The notes below the pieces were generated by a model that worked only from the letters and a program-made list of their open reading frames with translations, was not told where the DNA came from and did not search any database. A stretch of 64,000 bases of DNA from Oreohelix idahoensis (Eukaryota > Mollusca > Gastropoda > Stylommatophora > Oreohelicidae): NCBI GenBank assembly GCA_024509875.1, contig JAMPIV010006376.1:354001-418000 (forward strand), given 5' to 3'. Shown here piece by piece: positions 45,001 through 54,705 of the stretch (position 1 is its first letter; each line of letters opens with the position of its first letter). The translations under genes and the position numbers were made by a program.

Positions 45001-45765
45001 GATTTCTCCTTCCACATAGCGAGTTTTCACCGTTATCCTTGCGATGGGAAGTGTCATGAGTGGTATGTCCTTAGTCGCCCCTTGTATTTCCACTGTTTCT
45101 GTGGTATACTGACTTGGGTCCACTAGGCTAGACTTCACAACTGAATCATAATCCAAACCTGTATCATAAAGGCACCTTATGGTGACCCCATTACAAATAA
45201 CATCCTCACAAACTGGGGGGTGATAAGGTTCCTGCTGTCCATTAGGATTAACCTTTAATCTTTGAGTCCCCGACTTCATTGCAGCAATGTTTGAAGGTTT
45301 CCTTCTACAAAATTCGGTGTTATGGTTGTCTTTCTTGCACCATTTGCACCATCTTTTTCCTTGGTTAAACGGTTTTCTTTCATTGTATTTTTGGTCATTG
45401 AACTGTGAGTTTCTGTCTCGATAGTCATTTCTTGGCCGTTCAAAGTTTGTCCTGCCTTTATTACCCTGTTCTCTATTTTCAAATTTATTAAATGGCTGTG
45501 GAGCTTTAAAAGTTTCTATGTGCTTCTTTTTAGTGCCACTTACCTCCGCCTGGGCTGCCTGATACCTCTCAGCGACATTTAAAACCTCCCCCAACCTCTC
45601 TGCACCTTGTTCCATGAGAAATTTTCTCAAGTCTGGAGCCATGGACTGTCTCAATTGCTCTATCATGATCATCTCCTTAAGATCTTGGGTCTTCCCCAGA
45701 GCAGTCCATTTCTCCAAATAGGTTTCCAGTCTGGCAGAGAATTGGTGGTATGTCTCCCCAGACAA
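42091..45765 (-). CDS. pol: Gag C-terminus-protease-integrase-RT-RNase H polyprotein (element E)
   Basis: 1224 open codons; the listed start is a CTG inside Gag, not a true initiator. By residue: SCAN-like capsid end 1-75; zinc knuckle CX2CX4HX4C 140-153; protease around D201-T-G; linker; integrase H2C2 finger H374, H381, C411, C414; catalytic triad D444, D503, E539 with exactly 35 residues between the last two; GPY-like module about 665-715; then RT with FMDD box; then RNase H (TDASNVGLGAALLQ, NECLALIW, TDHQPL, GADFLSWHP). Integrase inserts the cDNA, and RT-RNase H makes it. Integrase before RT is the Gmr1 arrangement, reversed from standard Ty3/gypsy. There are no stops. Confidence 0.96.
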   Translation of the reverse strand: MSGETYHQFSARLETYLEKWTALGKTQDLKEMIMIEQLRQSMAPDLRKFLMEQGAERLGEVLNVAERYQAAQAEVSGTKKKHIETFKAPQPFNKFENREQGNKGRTNFERPRNDYRDRNSQFNDQKYNERKPFNQGKRWCKWCKKDNHNTEFCRRKPSNIAAMKSGTQRLKVNPNGQQEPYHPPVCEDVICNGVTIRCLYDTGLDYDSVVKSSLVDPSQYTTETVEIQGATKDIPLMTLPIARITVKTRYVEGEIRAAVIDEPIYPLILGCRYVFLGNPERPVIMATVQTRSQKKEEEGEPINAHPEEMRKAQAEDRTLKPCFKKLPKCHTPPSKGEYFMKNKLLYRKAGTGTNGHNQLVLPTSYRDKVMELGHAIPFSGHMGISATGQRIACHYFWPGITEDIKRCVKSCPECQRVAPKHWTAPATLGEMPIVGTPFERVAVDIVGPLTRTKRRNSYIPTLVDTCSMWGEAVALPSIDSKHVAEALLTIFTRLGFPHQILTDNGSQFKGKLTEEVFKLFQARHFHCSPYHPQGNGQVERFNRTLISIPRKLAHEKPDLWDQFLPAALFAYREVPHSSTGMAPATLLFGRPIKSPLEALLRTWTDEKAEETVTSSYQYVNELTTRLKAGWKLANVNLRQARKKHAAYFNRKAKDRELAVGEKVLLLLPGSQNKLQIGWQGPYTVLEKVSRTNYKIDKKRKEKVYHVNLLKKYLDRPLQESTPLLTLVIATQMQKEPLTSHEYPLHPCETAAQVKVSKHLTKNQRERVQQVLEEHTDVLTDKPGHTNLLQYDMKLVDSNPICMRAYSIPFAKEKALKEEIDYLLKEGIISHSESSFSSSVVLLRKPSGEHRLCIDYRKLNAVTEGQVDPLPDTKQLFARLNKAKYFSKVDLSKGYYQIPVKPEVRPYLAFSTSEGHYEFNMLPFGLKNAPSVFSRMMRKLLDPLNNSCITNFMDDILVATETFEEHIDALKMLFDRLREANLTARPTKCCIGCKVLEFLGHTVYQGNMTPDPKNLEKLQRAPRPQTKKDVRSFVSLCGFYQKYIKNFNSICAPLTDLTRKGLPDKIIWTAQCELAFQELKEKLTSKPILKLPDLTQDFVVRTDASNVGLGAALLQRSSSPDGELNPVAYASRKLNKAEQGYSTSENECLALIWAIKKFQIYLYGRTFVVQTDHQPLVFLSQAKHENARLLRWSLLLQPYQCIIEYIPGSLNVGADFLSWHPCDQN

Positions 45766-45799
45766 CAGTTTGGCATTTCTAAATTTCTTACGATAAAAT

Positions 45800-46450
45800 T
45801 CACCATTTTTTTTCGTACCTCAATAACAAAGCCTGCTTTAGCATGTCATAATTGTCTTGGTCTTCTCTGTTCATTTTTGCGAAGACTTCATAAGAAGTAC
45901 CTCTCAGTCCCTGTGATAACTTTAAACTCCACCTCTCTCTCTCTAACCCATATGTAGTAGCTAATAATTCAAAACGACTGAGGTACCCCTCGATGTCATC
46001 GTCTTTTTCAACAAAATGGTCTAAATGAAACCCCATAGCTGATGTTGAGGCTCCCTGACTAGGCGTAGCATCTGAGGCAAAAGGGCTGGCACCATTTTCA
46101 GGAGCATGGTCTTGTAACTCCAGCTCCCTTAGTCGTAATTCGTGCTCCCTTTGCAACCTTCTATCTTCTGCCTCCCTTTCGGCCTTTTTATCTTCTGCCT
46201 CCCTTTCGGCAGTCAATCTTTTATCTTCTGCTTCCCTTTGCTGTCGTTTTTCTTCTGCCTCAATCTGCAGCATCTTAAGTTCTCTATCAGCCTCAATTTG
46301 TAGCCTCTTCTCTTCAGCTAACCTCCTATCTTCCCTTTCAATATACTTGTCACATTCAGCAGTTACGTACTGAATTAAAACCTGACCATCCATTCCCATT
46401 TCCTTCGCCGTTAGCACAGCAGCTGATCTGAACTTTGCCAGCTCAGCCAT
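45800..46450 (-). pseudogene. gag: Gag N-terminal part with one frameshift (element E)
   Basis: Starts MAELAKFRSAAVLTAKEMGM, homologous to the starts in B and D; an upstream in-frame methionine at 46465 is less likely. A coiled coil of EAEDKRLTAEREAEDKK type spans about residues 35-125, followed by the capsid (DDDIEGYLSRFELLATTYGL, LRGTSYEVFAKM). The frame is lost at an A homopolymer (T run near 45808-45815 on plus), where B has a shorter, interrupted run. Downstream Gag continues in the frame of the 42091-45765 entry. B and D keep Gag in one frame at this point, so this is a mutation rather than a programmed shift. Confidence 0.88.
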
Positions 46451-46689
46451 CACACAAAATAACAATGATCAAGGTAAAAATCTAACTAATCAATAACTAA
46501 AGTAATTCTAATTAACTATTGACTAAGGTAATTCTAATTAACCAATTAATTAACTAATTACCACTGGCTGTGAAGATTCACCAACTTTTATTTTCACTTT
46601 CAATTTTAAGGGACACTTATAATTTTTACAATTTGTCCCCCTGATTTAATTCTCCCACCAGGAGATCCTAATATTACTGATAAGCAAAT

Positions 46690-46714
46690 TATCCCTGGAC
46701 AAGGCCCCAATATA
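46690..46714 (-). other. Primer-binding site region of element E
   Basis: On minus the LTR end CACTACA is followed by TATAT and TGGGGCCTTGTCCAGGG. The spacer matches B and D but the binding sequence differs after TGGGG, suggesting a different primer tRNA. Confidence 0.5.
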
Positions 46715-46918
46715 TGTAGTGGATTTTGATGGTATTGTATGGTTGATGTTACCTAGTGTGCTGTATGAGGTCAGCTGTGAAGGCTCCTGAGATAAATGTA
46801 GATGTGAATTACAGAAGGCCCTTCTTACTACCACTTACGACCTCACATATATCTTTTTTACTAATGAATGTAGCTACGTTAAAAGTCTAGGGTACTGATA
46901 TGAAATGTGTTGTGGTAG

Positions 46919-46952
<34 letters not shown>

Positions 46953-49126
46953 TATTTAATAAGTCTAATAATATTAATAAAATTTATAACACGCTGAACT
47001 AAGTCAGGCTGTTTTAGTTTAAAATGTTAAATCTTTTGATAAATTTATTTGTTCTGAACCAAATGTTTGTTGGTCAGAACAGATGAAATATTATGGAATT
47101 ATAAATAGAATGCATAATTGTATGACATAAAAAAATGGAAAATGTGTACCTAATTATTTCAAATGACTGGTTAATAGTAATTATATTAAGATAGTCCCAG
47201 GAAAACTTATTACTAGATATGCTGTTGGGGTGGTGTCATCACTCCCAGTCTATGATTACCAAACATTGTCCATTGACTTAGGGGATGAATACATGGTTTA
47301 TTTTCCCACAATGGTATGTCTTTATTAGATGGTGAATTAGTTGATAATTCGTTGGTAATTCGTGGGTAATTCGTGGGTAATTCGTTAGTGAATTCGTTGG
47401 TGAATTTGTTGGTGAATTGGTTGGTGAATGTCCAGCAGGCCAGATCTCACTTATCTCGACTGCGTCGATCTTGTACAGGAGTCTGGTGGCCCTTCCTCTC
47501 CGTGCTGGAGTACAATATTCTGCTGCTCTGACACAATGTTAGACTGCACTGGTCCACACTTGTGTATATCACTACAGCATTTGGCACCGCTTTGGTGCCA
47601 AACAGAAACTCACAATTCTGAAACAAAAGTATTGGGTCATGTGTCAGAACTCTACCTCCTGAGCCACTTCTGCACACAACACTACACAACAACACCACAC
47701 AGACTGGGTCAGATCTCTCTGACCACACAGCACATCTTACCCAGTTGTTTTCACATAGTGCTAGTTCCCCAAGACTACGTTGCATCTGAGATATGTTCAA
47801 TAGCTTCCTGCTATTGAATAAGATAGGTGATATGTTCCACTGATCTCAACACTAGATCCTTTTTCATAGTTTTATTTAGGCGTTCCTATATATTTTCTTT
47901 GTATGTATGTCTCTAGACCCTGAGCTTGGGCTGGGGATCTAGAGCGAACACTTACTTGTCGTAATCATTTTATGATATGGCAGTATCAATCACTCGAATT
48001 ATTAAAATATACAAAATAAATATTGTTCATTCTTACCAGAATTCAGAATTGAGAACACAGTTAAATTTGCTAGCAAAACTCAGCTGAGCTGCTGGCTGTA
48101 TGATGGCGTCCCACTATATTTGTATTCTTCTGGAATCAACACCATTGTTAATTTAAACTGCGTCTCGGAACAGACTTATGTCAAATGGCAAAATTTCACA
48201 TCTCTGTCCCGCTACTATAAAATGCGTTGACCAATCGCCGACTTCCCCCCTAACTTTCAAATCTACAACCAAAAGTCACTTCAGTCAAATCTCAGTCAAG
48301 TATGTATTACGGTCTGTTAGTCCGTCTGTCTCTACTTGTTTTTTCATAAAAAACACGCTTGGTTCTACATGCATTTCCTACACGAATCTGCCTCCTAAGT
48401 TATTTTTAGCTACAATTCTCCACCATTTTCCCTCTCTTTAATTACAGCTCGATTTTTACGTTTGCATGCTCAAGGCCAAAAATTTTGGAAACTTTAGTGA
48501 CATTGGTTAACAGTGCAGTCGCTCGTCTGATATGAACAACACAGTCTTTTGTCAATATCTTCCTTATTATCTATCCGTCTGTATAAATGAAAGCATATTA
48601 TTTCTCTGCTCAAGATGGGCTATCAAACTAGCTAGGTTTTATTTTCATAACTCTATTATTAAGAAAAAACATATTTTTCTCAAGTTTAGTTTTTGAAATT
48701 TGTTCGAGAACCTTCTCTCATGTGTTTTGCCGCGGCATTCAAATAAAGACCAAGTATCGAAAAACGTCCAAGAAATGACTGTCTCGAATAAGAGCTAAGG
48801 TCCTTTTCTTGTCCATTTCCTTACTTTGTGTCAACTAGGGACGTGATATTTTTTCCTTTCACCCCCAATTGCGTCTTTTTGCCGTTCGAACTTCAAACAC
48901 GTGTTCAGTCATATCTTTCCTTTTTTGATCTCCGTTTCGTTCCCCCCCCCCCGTCTACAAAGGGTAAACGTTTCGTCTGCACGTCTAACTAGATAATTTG
49001 AATGGTGGCAGGAAAGGCGGGCATGGGCGAGCATGTCTCCTAGTATCTTACGCATTATTTTTATCCCTACATTTTATCGTTAATTTTGGAGATATTTTAA
49101 CGTTGTATCATGGTAAATTCATCACA
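46715..49126 (-). repeat. 5' LTR of element E (2412 bp)
   Basis: Promoter LTR for the minus-strand element. It holds a (CA)n tract at 46921-46950, short tandem GGTAATTCGT units near 47340-47430 and a C run at 48942-48952. It ends ATCACA, followed by the duplication ATGAT. Confidence 0.95.
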
Positions 49127-49975
49127 ATGATCTGCAAAAACGAACTGCTACAGTGAGTATGATCCAAGAAAGCTATCCCGATCAATCATGGATACATGCC
49201 TATACAGATGGATCAGCAACAAATGCAGTAGGAATGGAGGTGCCGGTATCTTTATCTCATATCATTACAACCACTATGAGACTAGGCACATTCCCACTGG
49301 TAAATTCTGTTCCAACTATACAGCTGAGGTTCAAGCTCTAGAGCAAGCTGCAAATATGATTTATAACACCAACTCTGACTGCCTGCAGGTAGTCATCCTC
49401 ACAGATGCACTGTCTGTCCTGCAAGCTCTCAAGGTGGTAAACTCCCACATCTGAGAAATGAACTAAACAAGGTAGCTGCCAAAAAGAGAACCATACTTCA
49501 GTGGGTACCATCTCATTGTGGTGTACCCGGAAATGAAAAGGCAGATAATTTTGCAAAAAAGGGAGGAGAATGTGAACAAGAAGATAATGAAATCACATAC
49601 ACTGAGAACAAGAGAGCTATACAGACTATCAGAAGAGAACAGAACCAACCCAACGACGACTACCACACTCTTGACCGACAGGGACAGATAACCATTTTTC
49701 GCCTCAGGACAGGGCATAACAAACTGAATAAACACATGCACAAGCTACGATTGTCTGCTTCACCACTGTGCACATGTGGATTAAACGAACAAACTGCTGA
49801 GCATGTTCTACAGGATTGTCCTCTGTATGACCAGTTAAGAAAGATATACTGGCCCAATGACTCAACACTAAACTCAAAGCTATATGGAGCTAAAGAGGAA
49901 CTTCAAACAACAGTCGAATTCATCATGAGAACTCATCTGACGGTGTAAACATCAAAGATGCAATCGCAAGAAGAA
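49127..49975 (+). pseudogene. I-like LINE, RNase H and 3' end
   Basis: Continues the LINE cut at 39604. Frames read WIHAYTDGSATNAV (RNase H first Asp), then after frame changes SNYTAEVQALEQAANMI (Glu), LTDALSVLQAL (Asp) and WVPSHCGVPGNEKADNFAKK (last Asp region), so the four acidic positions are present. A C-terminal zinc-like segment follows (CTCGLNEQTAEHVLQDCPLY), ending RTHLTV and a stop near 49948. The 3' tail is GCAAGAAGAAGATGAA. At least two frameshifts make it non-functional. Confidence 0.88.
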
Positions 49976-50784
49976 GATGAAACCCCACGAAAATTACAAG
50001 TACAAATATGAACGCCGACGCAGACCTCCGAAAAGGAAAAGGGTATTAAAGCCCGCTCAGATTCAATTTGTTTTTTAAATTCTGGACTCAAAATATCATA
50101 GCTGAAAAGACGTCCAGCGGACTGATACACGCTTGTCGAAGCCACATATCCACAGCGCATAGCTGAGAAAAGCAAATCTGACCTACTTGTGAGCAGACTT
50201 GCATAAGTGATAAGATCAGATCAGTAATACTGTGTCTGAAGAGTATGTTTAAAAAAATGGTATTAACTGTTGGGTTTCAAGTATTTTGATGTTATGTAAA
50301 TTACTGTAATATTTAATATTAATGTTACCATTGACTTTGAATGACCTGTTCATATCTTAATCTTGGTACTCTAAACCATGTGCTAATAACTGAAATTCGT
50401 TTCAAAATTGAATAGAACATGAAGAATCTTGAACAGCATGACTCAGCTAGAAGCCCTTGTCAGAACTGCGCAATACTAGATATAAGAGCCTACAGTACTT
50501 TTCAGACTTAGCTTTTAAATGTTGGATGGCAAAGAGTTCTTATTCTTCCTCATCTTCCACTGCTTCTTCGCTTTCATAGTCACTTTTGTTCAATTTAAAA
50601 TTTCGTTGATGTAATATCTTTGAAGGGAAACCACTTTTGGCATGGTTTAGAACCAAAGGGAAATAATCAAGATAGAATTCAGAAAATATTTTAAATGATG
50701 TCTATAGTCTAACCATTTATTGTATTGACTGTAAGACGTACATCTTTGATTGGCATGACCACGGCCTTGTGTACTATGTTGTTT
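49976..50784. other. No gene seen
   Basis: AT-rich sequence without recognisable coding or repeat structure. Confidence 0.5.
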
Positions 50785-50910
50785 AAATGAAGATTCTTAT
50801 TAATAGTAGCCGTCATCATTGGATGATCGTCTTAGCGACAGGAGACAGACACCATAATCTATGCATATGTTCCCGGTTTTTATTCGAGAGAGTCATAGTA
50901 ATGATACTGT
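50785..50910 (+). repeat. Dispersed repeat R2, copy 1
   Basis: GAAGATTCTTATTAATAGTAG, CATTGGATGATCGTCTTAG, GGAGACAGACACCATAATCT and GTTTTTATTCGAGAGAGTC occur in the same order at 56250-56370. GATCGTCTTAG also recurs at 50938, directly before the U2-like sequence. Confidence 0.65.
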
Positions 50911-50956
50911 ACTTACAATACGGACAGCAATGGTTAAATGATCGTCTTAGCCATTT

Positions 50957-50993
50957 GATCTCAGCCTTTTGGCTAAAATCAAAGTGTCATACA
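50957..50993 (+). mobile_element. U2 snRNA-headed SINE, copy 1, head part
   Basis: CTCAGCCTTTTGGCTAAAATCA then AAGTGT matches the 5' end of U2 snRNA (CTCGGCCTTTTGGCTAAGATCAAGTGT from general knowledge) with few changes. The hAT element splits the SINE here; 50986-50993 (GTCATACA) is the left copy of the target duplication. The body continues at 53675. Confidence 0.8.
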
Positions 50994-53674
50994 CAGTGAT
51001 GCCACAGCTGGGTATTTCTTACTAGATCTGGGATTTTGGGCTTCCGTCTGGGTATCTGGGTACTTTTTTTCAAAATCTGCATTAATCTGGGTATATTTGA
51101 CAATTGACATTTACAATGTATGTATATTCTGTGCACTGATCATTATTCTGCAATACTCGGTCATTTTGCGATGTGTTATAAAGTCTTCTTTTTACATTAT
51201 TAGACTTAAGCAGATAAACAGCATATTGGGTTTTTTTTTGGTTATTATAAGATTATAAAATGAGCGAAGATGAAGGTACGCTAGGTAGTTGTAGTAGCAT
51301 GACGACACTCACGCCACCGCGTAAAAAAAGTGAAGCCATGGTATCAGCAGGCTTTTTGTGCGGAATGGCTAACAGACAGCGAACTGAAGGATTGGATTAA
51401 GCCGGACTCTGGTAACCGCTATGCTGCGATTTGTACGGTCTGTTCCTGTACATTAACTAATGCCAACAAAACAGCTTTATTGACACATAAAAGCACACAG
51501 AAGCACATGAAAAACTTCGAAGCCAAAAGCAAAACTCTGAACATTAACAAGTTTTTCATCAAACCAAAAGAGCCCTGTCTCCAAGACAAAATTGCTAAAG
51601 CGGAGATAGAGTTGTCGGCTTTCATGGCAGAACATAATACTCCGTTTGTGCAAGCTGATCATTTGATTGAATGTTGCAAGCAGATATTTCCAGACAGCAC
51701 AATTGCTCAAAATATGTCACTGAAGCGCACCAAGGCTGCCTATGTGATGTAGTACGGCATTGCTCATTTTGAGCGGCTTAAAGTTATAAACATTTGCAGA
51801 AATCAGAAATTTTCTATAATCGTTGATGAGAGTACTGATATTTCTACGAACCAGATGTTGGCAGTCGTTCTGCGATTCTGTGACACAAAAACAAAAAAGT
51901 AGTTGATTCACTGTTAGACCTCATTGAGGTGGAGGATGGGACTGGTCTTGGCATGTTTACAGCTGTTAATAAATTGTTGAGCACGCATGAAATCCCGCTT
52001 AGTAACGTCATTGGTTTTGCTGCAGACAACTGTGCCACTATGATGGGGACTGCAAGTGGTTTACAAGCACATCTGAAGAAAGAGATTCCACATGTCTTTG
52101 TTCTCGGCTGTGTTTGTCATTCATTTGCACTTTGTGCAAATGCTGCCAGCAACCACCAACCATCTTGGCTTGAAATGTTCATAAAGAATGTCTACTTCTA
52201 TTTTTCGCGTAGCAGTAAAAGAAATCTCCAGTTCCAGTTAATACAAGATGTAGTTCAGGCCCAGAAACATAAAGTGTTGAAGCTGTGTAAAACACGCTGG
52301 CTGTCCCGTTAAGCAGTCATTGAGAGGATCCTTGAGCAATGGGATGCTCTGCACTTGTATTTCCAATCCGAAGCTTCAGTGGACAACGTCGACGGTGCGG
52401 GGCAAATCCTGCAGACGATGAACACTGCTGGCGCGAAGCACATGCTTCTATTTGTCGGCTATTTACTGGGTAAAGTTAACGTCATGAACATGGAATTCCA
52501 GTCCGAGAACTTCCGTCTTGCACTCTTGCCGACATTGATCCTTCGGATGTACAGGTGCACAAGAAACTGAATTACATTGAGCTGGGTGGACGATGTGAAG
52601 CGCAGTTAATGCGACAACCGTTACGAGATAAAGAAGTCCAGTTTCGCAAGGATGCATTGGCATACCTGATTGAACTTTGTACTCAAATACGACGCAGGTT
52701 CCCACTTGAACAAAACAGTGTTCTGGCGCAAATGCAGCTGTTGGATCCAAAGCAAGCTCTCGATATCAACAAACCTTCTGTCATTCCATTAGCAAGCGCA
52801 GTTCCCAACAGTTGTTTTAGAAGAGAGCCTTGATCGTCTGTCTGATCAATGGCGAGAACTGGCATCGTACCGAAAAGATCTTGGACATCTAGTGGATGAG
52901 GATCCGCCCGCATTCTGGCTGGGACTGCAACAAGTAACAGATGCTAATAACCAGAAGAAATTTGATGTTTTGGCTGACCTCATGTGCACGCTTATGGCAC
53001 TACCTCACTCCTCAGCATGCGTCGAAAGAGTGTTTTCGAAGGTTAACTTAGTTAAAACAAAACAAACCAACAAGCTTTTGTGTGAAACAGTTTCCAATCG
53101 AATACTAGCCAAGCAAGCAGTTGCCAAAGACGGAGTTTGTCATAAGTTTAATCCTAGTAAAAGCGTGGTTGAAGATGTGCGTGAAGGACGTTGTCGGCAG
53201 AGATATGCAAAGATTTTGGAACTTCACAATCAAGATTCCACGTTGTCAATTCATGCATATGATCTTGACGAAGGAGAAGTTGTCGACATGGATGCCGAGT
53301 CTCTGACAAGTGACATTTCGCAACAGTAACAAGTTACAACTAACATTTTATATTTAATTTGAGGAACATTTTGTTAACGTAACTAATGTAAGTATATTAC
53401 TTTTAAAATATCTCATTTTCAAGAGTTCATATATTGGGGTGTTATTAAAATCATTTTTATTTAATTGTGAATGTTTGGTAATTAAAAAAAAAAAAACATG
53501 AAGAAATACATAAAAATTGGTAGCACACAGATTATTTGTGCTGAAGATGCACATAAAAGATTATGTAAGCATCGTCTATCCCGTGTATTTGAGGCATAAA
53601 ATATTCTGGGTATTTCTGGGTTTTTTTTTAGAAGAGCATCTGGGTTTATCTCTAGAACTTGAGTGGCAACACTG
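50994..53674 (+). mobile_element. hAT DNA transposon, decayed, with TIRs and 8-bp TSD
   Basis: Terminal inverted repeats are CAGTGATGCCAC on the left and, read inward on minus, CAGTGTTGCCAC on the right. The duplication GTCATACA is perfect on both sides. The 8-base length and CAGNG-type ends are hAT features. Degenerate CTGGGTATTTCT-like repeats follow each end inside the element (51010-51065 and 53608-53650). The element is 2681 bases and encodes one broken transposase. Confidence 0.95.
51330..53329 (+). pseudogene. hAT transposase pseudogene
   Basis: Frame 51330-51752 has WIKPDSGNRYAAICTVCSCT with CxxC and later HKSTQKH, a BED/TTF-type zinc finger. After a stop, VDESTDI lies near 51825; then 51929-52312 has NVIGFAADNCATMMG (catalytic region) and HVFVLGCVCHSFALCANAAS (CxxH of the insertion domain) up to TRWLSR. 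Pieces at 52355-52833 follow. 52892-53329 ends with LMALPHSSACVERVFSKVN and LLCETVSNRIL, the hATC dimerisation domain. At least four stops or frameshifts interrupt it. It cannot make transposase but preserves the domain order. Confidence 0.9.
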
Positions 53675-53810
53675 GTCATACATTTAGGGATCATTTCTAG
53701 AGTATGCCGGGTCTTAGCCAGGGCCGGGATCACACACCTTAACACATTAAACCTAATAAAGTCATTAGACCTCATTTTGAACCCCAGAAGGGGCATTAAA
53801 AAAAAAAAAG
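53675..53810 (+). mobile_element. U2 snRNA-headed SINE, copy 1, body and A-tail
   Basis: Body TTTAGGGATCATTTCTAGAG, AGCCAGGGCCGGGATCACAC, AAACCTAATAAAGTCATTAG and CCCCAGAAGGGG, ending in an A run to 53808. With 50957-50985 it makes a SINE of about 165 bases. Confidence 0.8.
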
Positions 53811-54066
53811 TCTTAGCCTTTTGGTTAAGATCAAAGTGTATACTTTTAGGGATCATTTCTAAGGTATGCAGTGTCTTAGCCAGGGCCGGGATCACACACA
53901 ATTAACACATTAAACCTAATAAAGTCATTAGACCTCATTTTGAACCCCAGAAGGGGCTTTTAAAAATAAAAATAAAAAAGATATCCAAGATCACACATAT
54001 TTTACTCAATAAAGTCAATACACCTCACTTTGAGCCACAGAATGGGTATTTTTTTAAAAAAAGTCT
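53811..54066 (+). mobile_element. U2 snRNA-headed SINE, copies 2 and 3 in tandem
   Basis: Copy 2 (53811-53980) is uninterrupted: TCTTAGCCTTTTGGTTAAGA TCAAAGTGT head, the same body as copy 1, then an A-rich tail. Copy 3 (about 53981-54055) is a diverged body only (GATCACACATATTTT, AATAAAGTCAATACACCTCA). Each unit starts right at the A-tail of the previous one. Confidence 0.8.
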
Positions 54067-54134
54067 TAGTGATAGAAACTCTCTACCTTGAATTTAAGAG
54101 AATGGGCATTAAGAATGTAGTGAGTGATTTCAAC

Positions 54135-54705
54135 GCCAGCATACTGAATGTACTTCTGTCCCATAACCGTAATCAGATGCAAGAGACAATGAAAATTCTC
54201 GCTGAGAGGTCACAACGAAGAAACACCACTACAAGATGTAGAATCGTACACAAATCATGGAAGTAATATAGACAAAGTTGGAGGGACAGACAGTGATATC
54301 AAAATAAAAATACAAAAAAACAAGAGGAGCGTTCATTGCATTAGGACACATACGGAGTACAAGAGAAATCAAGTTCAACACGAAAATAAGAATCTTCAAC
54401 TCAAATGTGAAGTCAGTCCTATTGTATGGCTCTGAGACATGGAGAGCAACAAAAACAACAATCAAAAAGCTACAGACTTTTATAAACGGGTGCGTGCGTA
54501 GAATAGAAGGACTGAAATGTTATGACAAAGTTACAAATGTGGAATTGATGACAAGAACCAGACAAGTGCCAGTGGAACAAGAGTTGAGAAGAAGACGCTG
54601 GCGATGGATAGGACACACATTGAGGAAACCTGTTGATAGCATTACAAGGCAGTCCTTGTTCTGGAATCCACAGGGAAAGAGAGGCAGAGGTAGAAAATAT
54701 CGGGT
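54135..54705 (+). mobile_element. RTE-like LINE fragment (family L1b)
   Basis: Sister of 8290-8945: LLSHNRNQMQETMKILAERS, then [40 protein letters not shown] and [12 protein letters not shown]. About 80 codons upstream of the YLGS motif are deleted. It stops at about 54700, where an I-like LINE on the other strand begins. Confidence 0.8.

Larger units (their letters stand above)
39605..49126 (-). mobile_element. Complete LTR element E, Gmr1-like Ty3/gypsy with integrase before RT
   Basis: LTRs read on plus TGTAGTGGATTTTGATGG...AAATTCATCACA. The duplication ATGAT lies at 39600-39604 and 49127-49131. The 9522-base element carries on minus a Gag-Pol with all domains: coiled coil, SCAN-like capsid, zinc knuckle, protease, H2C2 finger, DD35E integrase, GPY module, RT and RNase H. 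One frameshift in Gag is the only coding lesion I found. It is the likely autonomous relative of A, B and D. Confidence 0.96.

Noticed and set aside
45800..45830. Programmed frameshift between Gag and Pol in element E
   Set aside because: The shift lies inside the capsid at an A run, and B and D read through the same point in one frame, so it is a mutation.
50957..50993. Functional U2 snRNA gene
   Set aside because: Only the first 30 or so bases match; the Sm site and later stem-loops are absent and the rest is a SINE body.
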